NCBI GenBank assembly: GCA_963728965.1
Contig: CAVSMH010000012.1
Location: 434,001-498,000 of the forward strand
DNA from: DASQZT01 sp963728965
GTDB lineage: Bacteria; Acidobacteriota; Terriglobia; Bryobacterales; Bryobacteraceae
DNA length: 64,000 bases
Direction: 5' to 3'
Below are positions 54,981-63,989 of the stretch, in pieces; positions within the stretch are counted from its first letter, which is position 1, and each line of letters starts with the position of its first letter. The notes under the pieces were generated by a model, which was not told where the DNA came from, did no database searches, and worked only from the letters and a program-made list of their open reading frames with translations. Position numbers and translations under genes: made by a program.

Positions 54981-56431
54981 AAGACACGGCGCTTCGCGCT
55001 CTGGATTCCGTAGCCCGCAGCGGCGTGAGCTACGCGGACGTGCGCGCACTCGAGATCCGCGAACGGGAGATCACCACCAAAAACGGCAAAGCCGGACACG
55101 TGTCCGGTTCCGAGTCGGTGGGCATCGGCATTCGCGTGCTGGCGTTCGGCGGATGGGGATTCGCGGCCACCGACGACCTCAGCGGCGAGGGCATCGATGC
55201 GGCCGCCGCGCTGGCGCTCGAGATCGCCCGCACGGGCGCGGCGGCGCGCAAACGCGAGGTCACGCTCGCGCCGGAGGAGCGTTACGAGGCCGTCTGGGTG
55301 TCGCCGGTAGAGATCGACCCCTTCGGCATCCCCATCGACCGCATGCTGGGACTTCTGCTCGCCATCGATACCGAGTTGCGCCGCAACCCGGGCATCACGC
55401 TGGCCGAAGCCTCGATGCATTTCGAACGCCGGCGCCAGGTGTTCGCATCCACTCTGGGGAGCCTCATCGACCAGACGCGGTACCTCTCCGGAGCCGGTTT
55501 CTCCGCGCTGAGTTACCGCGGCAACGAGATTCAGAAGCGCTCCTATCCCAACTCCTTCGGCGGCCAATACCAGTTGAAGGGTTACGAGCTGGTGGACGAG
55601 CTGAACCTTCTCGACAACGCGCCTCGCATCGCCGAGGAGGCGGTGGCGCTGCATTCGGCCCCGCAGTGCCCCGAGGGCGAATTCGACCTCATTCTGGATA
55701 GTTCGCAGCTCGCGCTACAGATCCACGAATCGATCGGACACCCGATCGAGCTCGACCGCGTCCTGGGCAGCGAGGCCAACTATGCGGGGATGAGCTTCCT
55801 GACGCTGGACAAGCTCCACCACCTGCGCTACGGGTCGGAACTGGTCAACGTGGTGTGCGACGCCCGCGCGAGTCACGGTCCGGGCCTGGGCACGTTCGCG
55901 TTCGACGACGAAGGCGTGCCCGCACAGTCCACCGATATTATCCGTCACGGTCAGTTTATGGGCTACATGACCTCGCGCGAGACCGCGGCGGAAATAGGCG
56001 CGGCCCGTTCCAACGGCTGCATGCGCGCCGACGGTTGGGCCCGCCTCCCGCTGATCCGCATGACGAACGTGAGCCTGGAGCCGGGCTCCAGTTCGCTGGA
56101 GGAAGTATTCGATACGACCGACGGCATCTACATGGAAACCAACCGAAGCTGGTCCATCGACGACAAACGGTACAACTTTCAGTTCGGGTGCGAAATCGGT
56201 TGGGAGATTCGCCGCGGCCGGCGCGTACGCATGCTGAAGAATCCCAGCTACAGCGGCATTTCCACCGAGTTCTGGAACCGTTGTGCCGCCATCGCCGCCC
56301 GCCCGCATTGGACACTGTGGGGGGTTCCCAACTGCGGCAAAGGCCAGCCCGAGCAGGTGATGGGAACGGGCCACGGCGCCAGCCCGGCGCGGTTTCGCAA
56401 GATCAAGATCGGCGGGGCGTATGCGGGATAA
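54977..56431 (+). CDS. tldD: Metalloprotease TldD
   Basis: A 484-residue protein (ATG 54977, overlapping the thrC stop). It has the TldD zinc motif HESIGH (about residue 252, in LALQIHESIGHPIELDRVLG) that PmbA lacks, and TldD-type blocks GKAGHVSGSESVGIGIRVLA and YMETNRSWSIDDKRYNFQFG. TldD and PmbA (TldE) form a heterodimer that threads and cuts unfolded peptides, known for microcin B17 maturation and CcdA antitoxin turnover. Overlaps pmbA by 11 bases. Confidence 0.94.
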   Translation: MKDTALRALDSVARSGVSYADVRALEIREREITTKNGKAGHVSGSESVGIGIRVLAFGGWGFAATDDLSGEGIDAAAALALEIARTGAAARKREVTLAPEERYEAVWVSPVEIDPFGIPIDRMLGLLLAIDTELRRNPGITLAEASMHFERRRQVFASTLGSLIDQTRYLSGAGFSALSYRGNEIQKRSYPNSFGGQYQLKGYELVDELNLLDNAPRIAEEAVALHSAPQCPEGEFDLILDSSQLALQIHESIGHPIELDRVLGSEANYAGMSFLTLDKLHHLRYGSELVNVVCDARASHGPGLGTFAFDDEGVPAQSTDIIRHGQFMGYMTSRETAAEIGAARSNGCMRADGWARLPLIRMTNVSLEPGSSSLEEVFDTTDGIYMETNRSWSIDDKRYNFQFGCEIGWEIRRGRRVRMLKNPSYSGISTEFWNRCAAIAARPHWTLWGVPNCGKGQPEQVMGTGHGASPARFRKIKIGGAYAG

Positions 56432-57758
56432 GGTGCACCGCATCTTCGACCAGGTGCTGGGTGCCGCGCGGGCCCACGGCGTGGCCGATATCGAAATCAT
56501 TCTCTCGGCCGAAAACCAGGCGCTCACGCGATTCGCCAACAACAGCATTCATCAGAATGTGGCCGAACGGACCACCCACCTTTCCGTGCGCCCCGTGATC
56601 GATGGCCGCACCGCGCGCGCTACCACCAACCGTCTGGATGGCGAGGGCATTCGCAGCGTGGTGGAGCAGGCCATCGCCATCACGCGCCTCACGGAGCCCA
56701 ATCCCGACCTGCCGCCGCTGGCCGAAGCCGACACCTGCCAGAACGTCGAACGGCGCTTCGCTGCGACCGCGCAAGCCACGCCGGAGGAGCGCGCGCTGGC
56801 CGTTTCCGAGGCCATCCGCACCGTGGAGGACGCCGGGCAAAGCGCCGCGGGCATCTACTCCACCGGAGAGAACGCGTTCGCCCTCCTGAACTCGCGCGGG
56901 GTGGCGGCGCTGCACGAGGAGACCCTGGCGCGCTTCTCGATTACGGCCACGGCGGCCGACAGTTCGGGTTGGGCCAAGGCCAGCGCCTGCTATCATGGCG
57001 ACCTCGATCCCGTGCAACTTGCCATCAGCGCCGCCAATAAAGCCGCCGCTTCCCGCGCGCCGCGCGAACTGCCGCCGGGCCGCTACACGGTGGTGTTGGA
57101 ACCCGCCGCGGTGCTCGATCTGGTGGGGCAGATGTTCGGCGATTTCAGCGGCACCGCCGTGCGGGACGGCCGCAGCTTCCTGAACGACCGCATCGGAAAA
57201 AAAGTTTTCGGCGACAACATCACCATTCACGACGATGTTCGGCACCCCAGCCAGTCCGGACCGCCGTTCGATGGCGAAGGAATCCCGCGGCGGCATCTTA
57301 CACTGGTGGATCGCGGCGTCGTGCGCGACATCGCCTATTGCCGCGAAGCGGCCGCGCTGGCCGGCGCTCAACCCACCGGCCACGGCTTTCCGATTCCCAA
57401 CGAGTACGGCGAAGCGCCCACCAATATCGTGATCGAGGGCGGCGAATCCTCTGTCGACCGGATGGTGAAGTCCACCGAGCGCGGAATTCTGGTGACCCGC
57501 CTCTGGTATATTCGCGAGGTGGACCCGTACGAGAAGATCTTCACCGGCATGACGCGCGACGGGACCTTCCTCATCGAAGGCGGCCGCATCGGGCCGGGGG
57601 TGCACAATTTCCGTTTCAATCAGAGCCTGATCGAGATGCTGTCGAAGGTGGAGGCGCTATCGCCGGCAATCCGGGCCTCCGGCGAAGAGACCATCGATAT
57701 GGTGGTGCCGGCGATGAAAGTGCGTGAGTTCAACTTCACCGAGGTCACGCGCTTTTAG
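56421..57758 (+). CDS. pmbA: TldE/PmbA partner protein
   Basis: A 445-residue TldD/PmbA-family protein without the HExxxH motif, as expected of the non-catalytic partner. Blocks: HGVADIEIILSAENQALTRF, ELPPGRYTVVLEPAAVLDLV, DGEGIPRRHLTLVDRGVVRD, and FRFNQSLIEMLSKVEALSPA. It starts within the tldD end (11-base overlap) and stops 12 bases before the TIR-WD40 GTG, so the TIR gene is very likely on the same transcript. Confidence 0.93.
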   Translation: MRDKVHRIFDQVLGAARAHGVADIEIILSAENQALTRFANNSIHQNVAERTTHLSVRPVIDGRTARATTNRLDGEGIRSVVEQAIAITRLTEPNPDLPPLAEADTCQNVERRFAATAQATPEERALAVSEAIRTVEDAGQSAAGIYSTGENAFALLNSRGVAALHEETLARFSITATAADSSGWAKASACYHGDLDPVQLAISAANKAAASRAPRELPPGRYTVVLEPAAVLDLVGQMFGDFSGTAVRDGRSFLNDRIGKKVFGDNITIHDDVRHPSQSGPPFDGEGIPRRHLTLVDRGVVRDIAYCREAAALAGAQPTGHGFPIPNEYGEAPTNIVIEGGESSVDRMVKSTERGILVTRLWYIREVDPYEKIFTGMTRDGTFLIEGGRIGPGVHNFRFNQSLIEMLSKVEALSPAIRASGEETIDMVVPAMKVREFNFTEVTRF

Positions 57759-57770
57759 CAGGAGTCGGAG

Positions 57771-60527
57771 GTGGTTCAGCAAGGGCCGTTTGTCAGCTAC
57801 GCCCGCGAGGATCGGAACTTCGTTCTCAAACTGCACGACCTGCTTCTCGACAAGGGCATCGAGATTTGGGGCGATTGGAAGCTGCCGCCGATCACGGAAT
57901 GGATGCGCGACGTGAGGTCCGCCATCGACGCGGCGCCGGCAGTCATCTTCGCGATCAGCCCCGATTCCATCGCGTCCCTCGTGTGCAACGATGAACTCGC
58001 GCACGCGGTAGCCCAGAACAAGAAGATCATTCCGATCGTGTGCCGCGAAACGGATGCGAACACCGTTCCGGAATCGATCCGCAAGCTCAACTGGATCTTC
58101 GCGCGCGATCGCGACGACATCGGCAAATCGATCGACCAGCTCATCGAGGCGATCACGGTCGATCTGGCTTCGATGCGGCAGGGCGCCCGGCTCCTTGTCC
58201 GCGCGGGAGAGTGGGAGGGCAAGGGGCGGGATCGCAGCTTTCTTTTGAGGGGAGAGGATTTGCGGGAGTTCGAGGAGTGGCTGGGCCACGCCGATGGTAC
58301 CGCCAGGGCTCGGCCGACCGCGCTCCAGACGCAGTATGTGCTCGCCAGCCGCAAGGCGGAAACGCATCGCCAGCGGTTCACCCTGATCGCAGTCAGCACC
58401 GCGCTGCTGGTGACCGCGGTGCTGGCCGTCTACGCGTTGATCCAATCGCAGATCGCCCGGCGGCAGCGCGATACGGCGCTATCCCGCCTCCTTGCCGCGC
58501 GCGCTGCGAGGAACGTCAACGATCCGGTGAAGAACCTGGATGTGGCCTTGCTGCAAGGCGTTCTGGCTGGGCAGCTTCAATCGACCGCCGAGGCCCGCGA
58601 GAGCCTCTTCAACGCGCTGATTGCGACCAACCGGATTCAACGGTTCGTCGGAACACCCGATACGCTGGTCGGCGTCGCGGTGAGTCCCGACGGGCGCACC
58701 ATTGCGACGGGACATTTCCACGGGCAGATCATTTTGTGGGACGCGAAGACACTGGCGCCCCGGTTGACCCTCGAAGGCGAAAAGCAGGTTGTCAAAGGCC
58801 TCGCGTTCAGCCCGGATGGCGGCACGCTGGCGGCAGGCTCGGGCAACCAAATTACGCTGTGGAATACGGCCTCCGGAACGCGGCAACGTGTGCTGTCGCA
58901 GGGTGAGGGCACCGTGACCTGTCTGGCGTGGCAGCCGGGCGGGACGACCCTGGTGTCCGGCATCGGCCCAAACCTCGTCTTCTGGAATGCGGCGACGGGT
59001 GGCGTGGAAGCAGCCGTCGCGGCGCATCGCGCGTTGAGGACGCTGGTGGTGAGTCCGGATGGCAAGACGATTGCGTCTGCGGGCGACCGGGAACGTGGCA
59101 TCAAGCTCTGGAATGCCGTCACGCACGTGCCGCGTGCGGTGCTCGACGGGCACGAGGGCGCGTTGCGGGCCCTGGCCTTCAGCGCCGATGGGAAACTGCT
59201 CGCGTCGGGCGGCGCGGATTCCGCCATCATCGTTTGGGATGCCGCCAGCGGCCGCCAGCGTTTGAAGCTGGAGGACCAGACCGATGCGGTGAATGCCCTC
59301 GCCTTCCGTCCGGACGGCACGGAGCTGTTGGCCGCGACCGACAATTTCGCAATTTCCACTTGGGACCTGACTGGCGGCAAACAGCTGGCTCTGCTACTGG
59401 GGCATAAGAACAGCGTCATCGGATTGGCGTTTTCTCCCGATGGCCAGACGCTGTATTCGATTCCGTTCGGCGATGAGCTCATCGTTTGGAATTACGGCAA
59501 ACCGCTCCAGCGCGCGTATTTTCGCGGACACCGTGGAGACGTCAACGCGGTCGCCGCAAGTCCGGACGGAACGTTGATCGCCTCTGCCGGCGAGGACGGG
59601 ACCGTACGCCTTTGGGATACCCGGAAGGCCAGGGAACGCGCCACGCTCAGGGGTCATCGCGGCGCGGTCAAAACGGTGGCGTTCAGCTCCGACGGGCGGA
59701 GGCTCGCGTCGGGCGGAGACGACGACCCCAGGATTATCGTTTGGGACGTCGCCAGCGGACAACCGGTGAAAGAGCTGGAGTGCGCCGGGGACGTGGAACG
59801 CCTGGCGTACAGCCCCGATGGCCGTTACCTTGCCTCCACGAATGAGAGCAGCGATTCCATTGTCCTCTGGAACACCTCGACCGGCGAACAGGAAACGGAG
59901 TTGACGGCGGAAGGCAGCGGCGCGAAGAGCCTGGCATTCAGTCACGACGGCCGACTGCTCGTTTCGGGCGGTGGAGACGGTGCCCTCAGGCTCTGGGATG
60001 TGAGCACCCGAAAGGAGGCGGTCGCGCCAAAGGACGCTTCGGGTGCGGTGGTTCAGGCGGCCATTAGCCCCGATGGAAGAATGGTGGCGTCCTCGGCGTC
60101 CATGAGCGATGCGGTGTTGCTCTGGGAGGCCCACGGGAGTGCCCCGGCGGCCAACATGAACTCGAATTCCCAGGGCGCCGAAGCCAGTATCGCGTTCAGC
60201 CCGGATGGAAAGACGTTCGCCTACACCTCCGGGGAACTGCGGTTCGATACGGTGCTGTGGGATGTCATCCATCGCCGCCAGATCGCCGTGCTGACCGAGG
60301 CTCCCGGAACCATTTTGAGCATGGCGTTCATGCCCGACGGAAAGCACATCGTCACGGGACAGGCGAGCGGCCTCGTGGTGGTATGGGACGTGAATCTCGA
60401 CGCCTGGCCAGCCCGAGCCTGCGAAATCGCACATCGGAATCTGACCCGCGAGGAATGGAACCGTTTCGTAGGTGAGGAACTGCCGTACCGTTCGGTGTGT
60501 CCGGATTTGCCGATGCCCCGGAATTGA
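57771..60527 (+). CDS. TIR domain - membrane helix - 14xWD40 protein
   Basis: A 918-residue protein (GTG 57771 with AGGAG eight bases upstream). Residues 5-~130 are a bacterial TIR domain: GPFVSYAREDRNFVLKLHDL, IWGDWKLPP, SPDSIASLVCNDELAHAVAQ; Glu75 in CNDEL stands where TIR NADases carry their catalytic Glu. Residues ~155-200 are a linker (FLLRGEDLREFEEWLG, PTALQTQYVLASRKA) that in longer relatives follows an NTPase; no NTPase is present here. One membrane helix is at ~203-224. Fourteen WD40 units follow (e.g. VNAVAASPDGTLIASAGEDG), enough for two seven-blade propellers, ending in a Cys-containing tail (REEWNRFVGEELPYRSVCPD). TIR proteins can be NAD-cleaving defence or signalling effectors; function here unknown. 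Confidence 0.9.
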   Translation: MVQQGPFVSYAREDRNFVLKLHDLLLDKGIEIWGDWKLPPITEWMRDVRSAIDAAPAVIFAISPDSIASLVCNDELAHAVAQNKKIIPIVCRETDANTVPESIRKLNWIFARDRDDIGKSIDQLIEAITVDLASMRQGARLLVRAGEWEGKGRDRSFLLRGEDLREFEEWLGHADGTARARPTALQTQYVLASRKAETHRQRFTLIAVSTALLVTAVLAVYALIQSQIARRQRDTALSRLLAARAARNVNDPVKNLDVALLQGVLAGQLQSTAEARESLFNALIATNRIQRFVGTPDTLVGVAVSPDGRTIATGHFHGQIILWDAKTLAPRLTLEGEKQVVKGLAFSPDGGTLAAGSGNQITLWNTASGTRQRVLSQGEGTVTCLAWQPGGTTLVSGIGPNLVFWNAATGGVEAAVAAHRALRTLVVSPDGKTIASAGDRERGIKLWNAVTHVPRAVLDGHEGALRALAFSADGKLLASGGADSAIIVWDAASGRQRLKLEDQTDAVNALAFRPDGTELLAATDNFAISTWDLTGGKQLALLLGHKNSVIGLAFSPDGQTLYSIPFGDELIVWNYGKPLQRAYFRGHRGDVNAVAASPDGTLIASAGEDGTVRLWDTRKARERATLRGHRGAVKTVAFSSDGRRLASGGDDDPRIIVWDVASGQPVKELECAGDVERLAYSPDGRYLASTNESSDSIVLWNTSTGEQETELTAEGSGAKSLAFSHDGRLLVSGGGDGALRLWDVSTRKEAVAPKDASGAVVQAAISPDGRMVASSASMSDAVLLWEAHGSAPAANMNSNSQGAEASIAFSPDGKTFAYTSGELRFDTVLWDVIHRRQIAVLTEAPGTILSMAFMPDGKHIVTGQASGLVVVWDVNLDAWPARACEIAHRNLTREEWNRFVGEELPYRSVCPDLPMPRN

Positions 60528-60564
60528 CCGGCCAGCCGCCGAATCCCGGTAGCGGAAGGCCGGC

Positions 60565-60605
60565 GTTGCAGTTCCGTGCAACCGGTCTGATACGATAAAG
60601 TATCA
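60565..60605. promoter_or_regulatory. Two successive perfect inverted repeats before trpC
   Basis: GTTGCA-GTTCCG-TGCAAC (60565-60582) and TGATAC-GATAAA-GTATCA (60588-60605), each a six-base perfect palindrome arm with a six-base loop, five bases apart. The second ends three bases before the TTG start of trpC and contains TACGAT, which could be a -10 box. They could be operator sites or small RNA hairpins controlling trpC start access. The roles are inference. Confidence 0.5.
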
Positions 60606-60608
60606 CCT

Positions 60609-61397
60609 TTGACCGAAACGATTCCAGACATATTGGCCCGCATTGTCGCTAAGAAACGCGAGCAACTGGCACAGTGCACCGCGTCCGTCGAGCGATGGGA
60701 ACAACAGGCCGAGGCGTGGAGCGCCACGCGGCGCGACTTTCGCGCGGCGCTCGGGTCACGCACGCCCGCGATCATCGCCGAGGCCAAGAAGGCTTCACCC
60801 AGCAAGGGCGTGCTTGCGGAAGATTTCGACCCGGCCCGAATGGCATCGGCGTACCAGCGCGGCGGGGCCGCGGCCGTTTCCGTGCTAACCGACGGGCCTT
60901 TCTTTCAGGGCAGCCTGGGGGACCTGATGGCTGCGCGCGCGGCTGTCTCGCTGCCCGTTTTGCGGAAGGATTTTACGATTGCCGAAGCGCACGTGCTGGA
61001 AGCGGCGGCTCATGGCGCCGACGCCATCCTGCTCATTGCGGCGATTCTGACTGAGCGCGATCTCCGCGACTTCCGCGAAATGGCGGCGCGGCTCCGGATG
61101 GCAGCCCTGGTGGAAGTGCACGACCGGCGGGATCTGGAATTGGCGCTGGCGGCGGGAAGCGACATCATCGGCGTCAACAATCGGGACCTCACCACCTTCG
61201 AGGTTTCGCTAGAGACCTCGCTGCGGCTGGCTGAGCACATACCGGCGGGGACACTTCGCGTCAGCGAAAGCGGCATCCGCGAGCCGTCCGATATCGTCCG
61301 GCTGCGCGACGCCGGGTACACGGCGTTCCTGGTCGGCGAGCACCTGATGAAATCGGGCGACCCGGCCTCTGCCCTGGAGCGATTGGCGGCGGTATGA
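60609..61397 (+). CDS. trpC: Indole-3-glycerol phosphate synthase
   Basis: A 262-residue TIM barrel (TTG start 60609, no strong Shine-Dalgarno). Signatures: TPAIIAEAKKASPSKGVLAE (catalytic Lys/substrate loop), LPVLRKDFTIAEAHVLEAAA (Lys of the active site), IIGVNNRDLTTFEVSLETSL and LRVSESGIREPSDIVRLRDA. It makes indole-glycerol phosphate from CdRP. First of the overlapping run trpC-trpF-trpB-trpA; trpE, trpG and trpD are not in view. Confidence 0.96.
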   Translation: MTETIPDILARIVAKKREQLAQCTASVERWEQQAEAWSATRRDFRAALGSRTPAIIAEAKKASPSKGVLAEDFDPARMASAYQRGGAAAVSVLTDGPFFQGSLGDLMAARAAVSLPVLRKDFTIAEAHVLEAAAHGADAILLIAAILTERDLRDFREMAARLRMAALVEVHDRRDLELALAAGSDIIGVNNRDLTTFEVSLETSLRLAEHIPAGTLRVSESGIREPSDIVRLRDAGYTAFLVGEHLMKSGDPASALERLAAV

Positions 61398-61996
61398 TCC
61401 TGAAGATCTGCGGAATCACCAACGCCGAAGACGCCGCGGCGGCCATCGACGCCGGAGCCACCGCCATCGGGTTCAATTTCTATCGCCGCAGCCCGCGATA
61501 CATCTCGCCCGAGCGGGCCGCCGAAATCCACTCTCCTGCCGGGGTGCGGCGCGTCGGCGTGTTTGTGAATGAGGGCCGCGCCCGCATCGAAGAGATCGCG
61601 CGCATCGCGCGGCTTACCGTGGCTCAACTGCACGGCGACGAATCACCGGCCCATTACCCGGCGGGAGTCGCGGTGTGGAAGGCGGCCCAGGTGGGCGCGG
61701 GTTTCAACCTGGCCGTCTACGATGCATGTCCGGCCGAGGCCCTCCTGCTGGATGGGCCCGCCGGCGAACTGTACGGCGGCGCCGGGCGGAGTTTTGACTG
61801 GACGCTCGCCGGGGTCGCGGCGCGCCGCATCATCGTCGCCGGCGGTTTGGACGCCTCCAACGTGGGGCTGGCCATTGTGCTGGCGCGGCCCTGGGGCGTG
61901 GACGCCTGCTCGCGCATCGAACGAGCCCCGGGAAAGAAGGACCATCGAAAGATGACGGAGTTTTTATCAGCGGCCAAGGCGGCGCTTCGGGAATGA
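61394..61996 (+). CDS. trpF: Phosphoribosylanthranilate isomerase
   Basis: A 200-residue TIM barrel whose ATG overlaps the trpC stop (ATGA). It starts LKICGITNAEDAAAAIDAGA with the catalytic Cys in KICGI, continues IGFNFYRRSPRYISPERAAE, and ends IIVAGGLDASNVGLAIVLAR with GVDACSRIE near the C-terminus (catalytic Asp is expected in the LLLDGPAGELYGGAGRSFDW region). It catalyses the Amadori rearrangement before trpC. Confidence 0.95.
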   Translation: MILKICGITNAEDAAAAIDAGATAIGFNFYRRSPRYISPERAAEIHSPAGVRRVGVFVNEGRARIEEIARIARLTVAQLHGDESPAHYPAGVAVWKAAQVGAGFNLAVYDACPAEALLLDGPAGELYGGAGRSFDWTLAGVAARRIIVAGGLDASNVGLAIVLARPWGVDACSRIERAPGKKDHRKMTEFLSAAKAALRE

Positions 61997-63189
61997 TCCC
62001 GCAGCCGGATCGTGGCGGCCACTTCGGCCCCTATGGCGGACGTTACGTTCCCGAAGTGCTGATGGCGCCCGTGGAGGAACTGGAAACGGCATACCTGGCG
62101 GCGCGCGACGATCCCGCATTCCGGCGCGAGCTGGATGAGCTGCTGCATACGTATGCCGGGCGCCCGACACCGCTCTATTACGCGCGGCGGCTTTCGGACC
62201 AGCTCGGCGGCGCGCGCATCTGGTTGAAGCGCGAAGACCTGCTGCACACAGGGGCGCACAAGATCAACAACTGTCTGGGCCAGGCGCTGGTGGCGCGACG
62301 GATGGGAAAGCGGCGCATCGTGGCCGAGACCGGGGCCGGGCAGCACGGTGTGGCCACCGCTACGGTGTGCGCCCTGATGGGCTTCGATTGCGTAGTCTAC
62401 ATGGGCGAGGAAGACATGCGCCGGCAGCGGCTCAACGTGTTCCGCATGCGGCTGCTGGGCGCGAAGGTGATCAGCGTACAGAGCGGGAGCCGCACGTTGA
62501 AAGACGCGATCAGCGAGGCCATGCGGGATTGGGTCGCCAACGTCGCCGATACGCACTACCTGCTAGGCTCGGCGTTGGGCGCCCATCCGTATCCCATGAT
62601 GGTGCGCGACTTTCAGAAGGTGATCGGCGAAGAGGCGCGGCGGCAGGTAATGGAAGCGGAAGGCCGCCTGCCGGACGCGGTGATCGCCTGCGTGGGAGGC
62701 GGCTCGAATGCCATTGGTATCTTCCATGCATTTCTGCCGGACACCGGCGTGCAACTGGTGGGCGTGGAGGCCGGCGGAAGCGGCCAGAGCCTGGGCGAGC
62801 ACGCGGCGCGCTACCGCGGCGGCGCTCCCGGGGTGTTGCATGGCGCCTACAGCTTCGTGCTTCAGGACGAGCACGGGCAGATCGCGCTGACCCACTCGGT
62901 TTCCGCCGGGCTCGACTACGCGATGATCGGCCCGGAGCACGCCTGGCTGCACGATCAGCACCGCGCCGAGTACACGGCTGCGTCCGATGCCGAGGCTCTC
63001 GATGCCGCGCGGCTGCTGTCGCGCACCGAGGGCATCATCCCCGCGCTCGAATCGGCTCACGCCGTGGCGGAGGCGGTGAAGCGCGCGCCGGCGGCGAAGG
63101 ACCGGATCTTCATCATCAACATCTCGGGGCGCGGCGATAAGGACATCGATATTTATCGGGAGAATCTCAAGGAAATCGACGGGCAATGA
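61993..63189 (+). CDS. trpB: Tryptophan synthase beta subunit
   Basis: A 398-residue PLP enzyme, ATG overlapping the trpF stop by four bases. PLP lysine in HTGAHKINNCLGQALVARRM; AETGAGQHGVATATVCALMG; phosphate loop ACVGGGSNAIGIFHAFLPDT; EGIIPALESAHAVAEAVKRA near the end. It joins indole and serine to give tryptophan in the alpha2-beta2 complex. Confidence 0.98.
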   Translation: MIPQPDRGGHFGPYGGRYVPEVLMAPVEELETAYLAARDDPAFRRELDELLHTYAGRPTPLYYARRLSDQLGGARIWLKREDLLHTGAHKINNCLGQALVARRMGKRRIVAETGAGQHGVATATVCALMGFDCVVYMGEEDMRRQRLNVFRMRLLGAKVISVQSGSRTLKDAISEAMRDWVANVADTHYLLGSALGAHPYPMMVRDFQKVIGEEARRQVMEAEGRLPDAVIACVGGGSNAIGIFHAFLPDTGVQLVGVEAGGSGQSLGEHAARYRGGAPGVLHGAYSFVLQDEHGQIALTHSVSAGLDYAMIGPEHAWLHDQHRAEYTAASDAEALDAARLLSRTEGIIPALESAHAVAEAVKRAPAAKDRIFIINISGRGDKDIDIYRENLKEIDGQ

Positions 63190-63989
63190 CGCGCATCGGC
63201 AAGCTCTTCGACTGTCTGAAACGAGACGGGCGGAAAGGATTGATCGCCTATATCACGGCCGGAGACCCTTCGCCCGAGCGCACTCCCGCGCTGGTCGAAG
63301 CGCTGATTCGCGGCGGCGCGGACCTGATCGAGCTGGGCGTGCCCTTTTCGGACCCCATTACGGATGGTCCGGTCATTCAGCGGGGCGGCGCGCGCGCGTT
63401 GCAGGCCGGAACCACGCTGGCGGTGGTGCTCGAAATCGCCGCCCAGATTCGCCGGCGGTCGGAGGTGCCTCTGCTGCTGTTCACCTACCTGAACCCGGTG
63501 TTGCGCTACGGGCTGGAGCGCCTCGCGGCGGACGCGGCCGCATGCGGTATCGACGGCTGCCTGCTCACTGATGCTTCCGTGGAAGAGGCCCACGAATACA
63601 TCGACGCGATGCACCGTCACGGGCTCGACACCGTCTTCCTCGCCGCACCCACCAGCACCGAACGGCGGCTGAAACTGGTGGCGCGCTATTCTACCGGGTT
63701 CGTGTACCTGGCTTCGCGCACGGGCGTGACCGGCGAACGGGAAACGCTCTCGACTGCGGTGGCGCCGCTGGTGCGGGCCGTGCGCGCGATCAGCGATCTG
63801 CCGCTGGCCGTGGGATTCGGCATTTCGCGCCCCGAACACGTGGCGGAATTGGGACGGCAGGTGGAAGCGGTGGTGGTCGGCAGCGCGTTCGTGCGGCTGA
63901 TTGAGCGCAACCTGGACAATGCGTCGTTGGAAATCCAGCTCGAATCCTTCGCCCGCGAGCTGAAGCACGGCTTCGGAGCGCCGGCATGA
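63186..63989 (+). CDS. trpA: Tryptophan synthase alpha subunit
   Basis: A 267-residue TIM barrel, overlapping trpB by ATGA. Catalytic Glu and Asp are in ADLIELGVPFSDPITDGPVI; GLIAYITAGDPSPERTPALV opens the barrel and SDLPLAVGFGISRPEHVAEL holds the phosphate site. It splits indole-glycerol phosphate and passes indole to TrpB. Confidence 0.97.
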   Translation: MTRIGKLFDCLKRDGRKGLIAYITAGDPSPERTPALVEALIRGGADLIELGVPFSDPITDGPVIQRGGARALQAGTTLAVVLEIAAQIRRRSEVPLLLFTYLNPVLRYGLERLAADAAACGIDGCLLTDASVEEAHEYIDAMHRHGLDTVFLAAPTSTERRLKLVARYSTGFVYLASRTGVTGERETLSTAVAPLVRAVRAISDLPLAVGFGISRPEHVAELGRQVEAVVVGSAFVRLIERNLDNASLEIQLESFARELKHGFGAPA

